Source of the DNA: an uncultured Eubacteriales bacterium | GTDB taxonomy: Bacteria > Bacillota > Clostridia > Christensenellales > UBA1242 | Direction: 5' to 3' | NCBI GenBank assembly: GCA_948949055.1 | Contig: CARBWQ010000063.1 | Location: 1 to 5,902 of the forward strand | Length of the DNA stretch: 5,902 nucleotides | Shown: positions 5,544 through 5,902 of the stretch, piece after piece | Numbering within the stretch: position 1 is the first letter of the stretch | Layout of the letters: each line of letters opens with the position of its first letter | The notes under the pieces: generated by a model | Databases searched by the model: none | What the model saw: the letters and a program-made list of their open reading frames with translations, nothing else | What the model was told of the DNA's origin: nothing | Position numbers and translations under genes: made by a program

Positions 5544-5618
5544 GCGTCCATAGTGAAATGGATATCACATAAGTCTTCGGAACTTAGATTTCGGGTTCGA
5601 GCCCTGATGGACGCACCA
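5544..5618 (+). tRNA. tRNA-Arg, anticodon UCG
   Basis: A complete cloverleaf with encoded CCA. The acceptor stem GCGTCCA (5544-5550) pairs perfectly with TGGACGC (5608-5614), followed by discriminator A and CCA (5616-5618). The D arm GTGA/TCAC has loop AATGGATA. The anticodon stem TAAGT/ACTTA has loop CTTCGGA, so the anticodon is TCG (5577-5579), flanked by the expected T33 and a purine at 37. The variable loop is 4 bases. The T arm TCGGG/CCTGA, with one G-U pair, has loop TTCGAGC. C35 and a D-loop A at position 20 fit arginine identity. It reads CGA and, with an unmodified or suitably modified U34, possibly other CGN codons. CGA codons occur in neighbouring genes. It is a single-gene transcript with its own terminator. 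Confidence 0.95.
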
Positions 5619-5630
5619 ACTATGTGCAAC

Positions 5631-5660
5631 AAAAAGTCTTTTTTTAGAAAGACTTTTTTT
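5631..5660 (+). terminator. Intrinsic terminator of the tRNA gene
   Basis: AAAAAGTCTTT (5631-5641) pairs perfectly with AAAGACTTTTT (5648-5658) around a 6-base loop, and the T run continues to 5660. It begins 12 bases after the tRNA CCA. The symmetric A/T flanks mean it could also act on leftward transcripts. Confidence 0.85.
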
Positions 5661-5676
5661 GCTATATTAACCACAA

Positions 5677-5714
5677 TATACAGTGTTTTTTGAGCAAATT
5701 ATCACTGTATACAG
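5677..5714. repeat. 9-bp inverted repeat fused to a 10-bp palindrome
   Basis: TATACAGTG (5677-5685) and CACTGTATA (5703-5711) are perfect inverted repeats separated by 17 bases. The right arm also belongs to a perfect palindrome CTGTATACAG (5705-5714), so the 7-mer TATACAG occurs three times: two direct copies and one inverted. This is typical of a dimeric DNA-binding protein's operator, or it could fold as an RNA hairpin. No gene for such a regulator is in the window. Confidence 0.6.
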
Positions 5715-5728
5715 ATATGGCATATTTC

Positions 5729-5762
5729 AAGATTTGGAAATTAGCAATTTCAAGTCTTTTTT
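5729..5762 (+). terminator. Terminator-like hairpin without an assigned gene
   Basis: AAGATTT (5729-5735) and GAAATT (5737-5742) pair with AATTTC (5746-5751) and AAGTCTT (5752-5758). That makes 13 pairs with a single bulged G at 5736, one wobble and an AGC loop. A T run reaches 5762. The shape is that of an intrinsic terminator for rightward transcription, yet the tRNA already has one at 5631-5660, so another transcript may end here. Confidence 0.55.
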
Positions 5763-5773
5763 CAAAATATAAA

Positions 5774-5902
5774 AGTTTTGATTTTTTTGATTTTTTGCCC
5801 AAAATTTTGATTTTTTATTAAAAAGTTGGCTGTCGCAAAATCAAAAATTCAAAAATCAAAACTGAACACCGAGAAAATCAAAAATAATCAAAATAAATCA
5901 AA
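5774..5902. repeat. Low-complexity TTTTGATT / AATCAAAA tract
   Basis: The left part is T-rich with GATTTTTT repeated at 5780, 5789 and 5809. The right part is its complement, with ATCAAA at 5840, 5855, 5877, 5887 and 5897, the last three spaced exactly 10 bases. AGTTTTGATTTTT (5774-5786) and AAAAATCAAAACT (5851-5863) are perfect 13-bp inverted copies, so a long imperfect stem is possible. CAAAATTTTG (5800-5809) is a palindrome. No coding frame is evident, and the tract continues past the window edge. Confidence 0.6.

Noticed and set aside
5597..5618. tRNA 3' end as an integrative-element attachment site
   Set aside because: No second copy of the tRNA 3' end and no integrase gene are present in the window; it would need sequence further right.
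5667..5675. TTAACCACA, one mismatch from a DnaA box, beside AT-rich DNA (possible origin)
   Set aside because: A single box without clustered copies, and no dnaA/dnaN neighbours; not enough for a replication origin.

Overview
The window looks like chromosomal DNA of a low-GC Gram-positive bacterium (Bacillota; a clostridial or similar gut lineage is my guess). The grounds are the strong AT bias, GGAGG/AGGAG ribosome binding sites a few bases before ATG starts, TTGACA/TATAAT-type promoters with extended -10 elements, an encoded CCA on the tRNA, and frequent AGA/AGG arginine codons. TGA is used as a stop (2727-2729), so the genetic code appears standard. I see no transposase, integrase, CRISPR array or known defence system.

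Layout. Positions 1-50 hold the tail and terminator of an upstream transcript. The first operon (promoter 98-126, terminator 1061-1094) encodes a small ASCH-domain protein (142-483) and a divergent peptide deformylase (495-1067). The second operon (promoter 1121-1149, probable weak terminator 4167-4198) encodes an extended SDR/NAD-dependent epimerase-like protein with an extra C-terminal domain (1188-2729), a flavodoxin plus 2x[4Fe-4S] protein of the EFR1 type overlapping it by ATGA (2726-3625), and a Nudix hydrolase of the IPP-isomerase-like group (3653-4165) with a run of nine G in its coding sequence. A separately promoted Sel1/TPR-like protein (4290-4847) then meets an unrecognised helical protein on the minus strand (4851-5297), tail to tail with 3 bp between them.

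The right end is non-coding apart from tRNA-Arg(UCG) (5544-5618), which has its own terminator (5631-5660). Beyond it lie a 9-bp inverted repeat joined to a 10-bp palindrome (5677-5714), a second terminator-like hairpin (5729-5762), and a low-complexity tract of repeated TTTTGATT and its complement reaching the window edge.

How the genes may work together: ASCH plus deformylase suggests an RNA/translation-linked pair. SDR plus flavodoxin-ferredoxin suggests a redox pair acting on an unidentified substrate. Both are inferences from domain content and gene spacing. Nothing here clearly amounts to a new system. The best leads are the redox operon with its unusual SDR C-terminus, the G9 tract in the Nudix gene, and the unexplained repeats after the tRNA.
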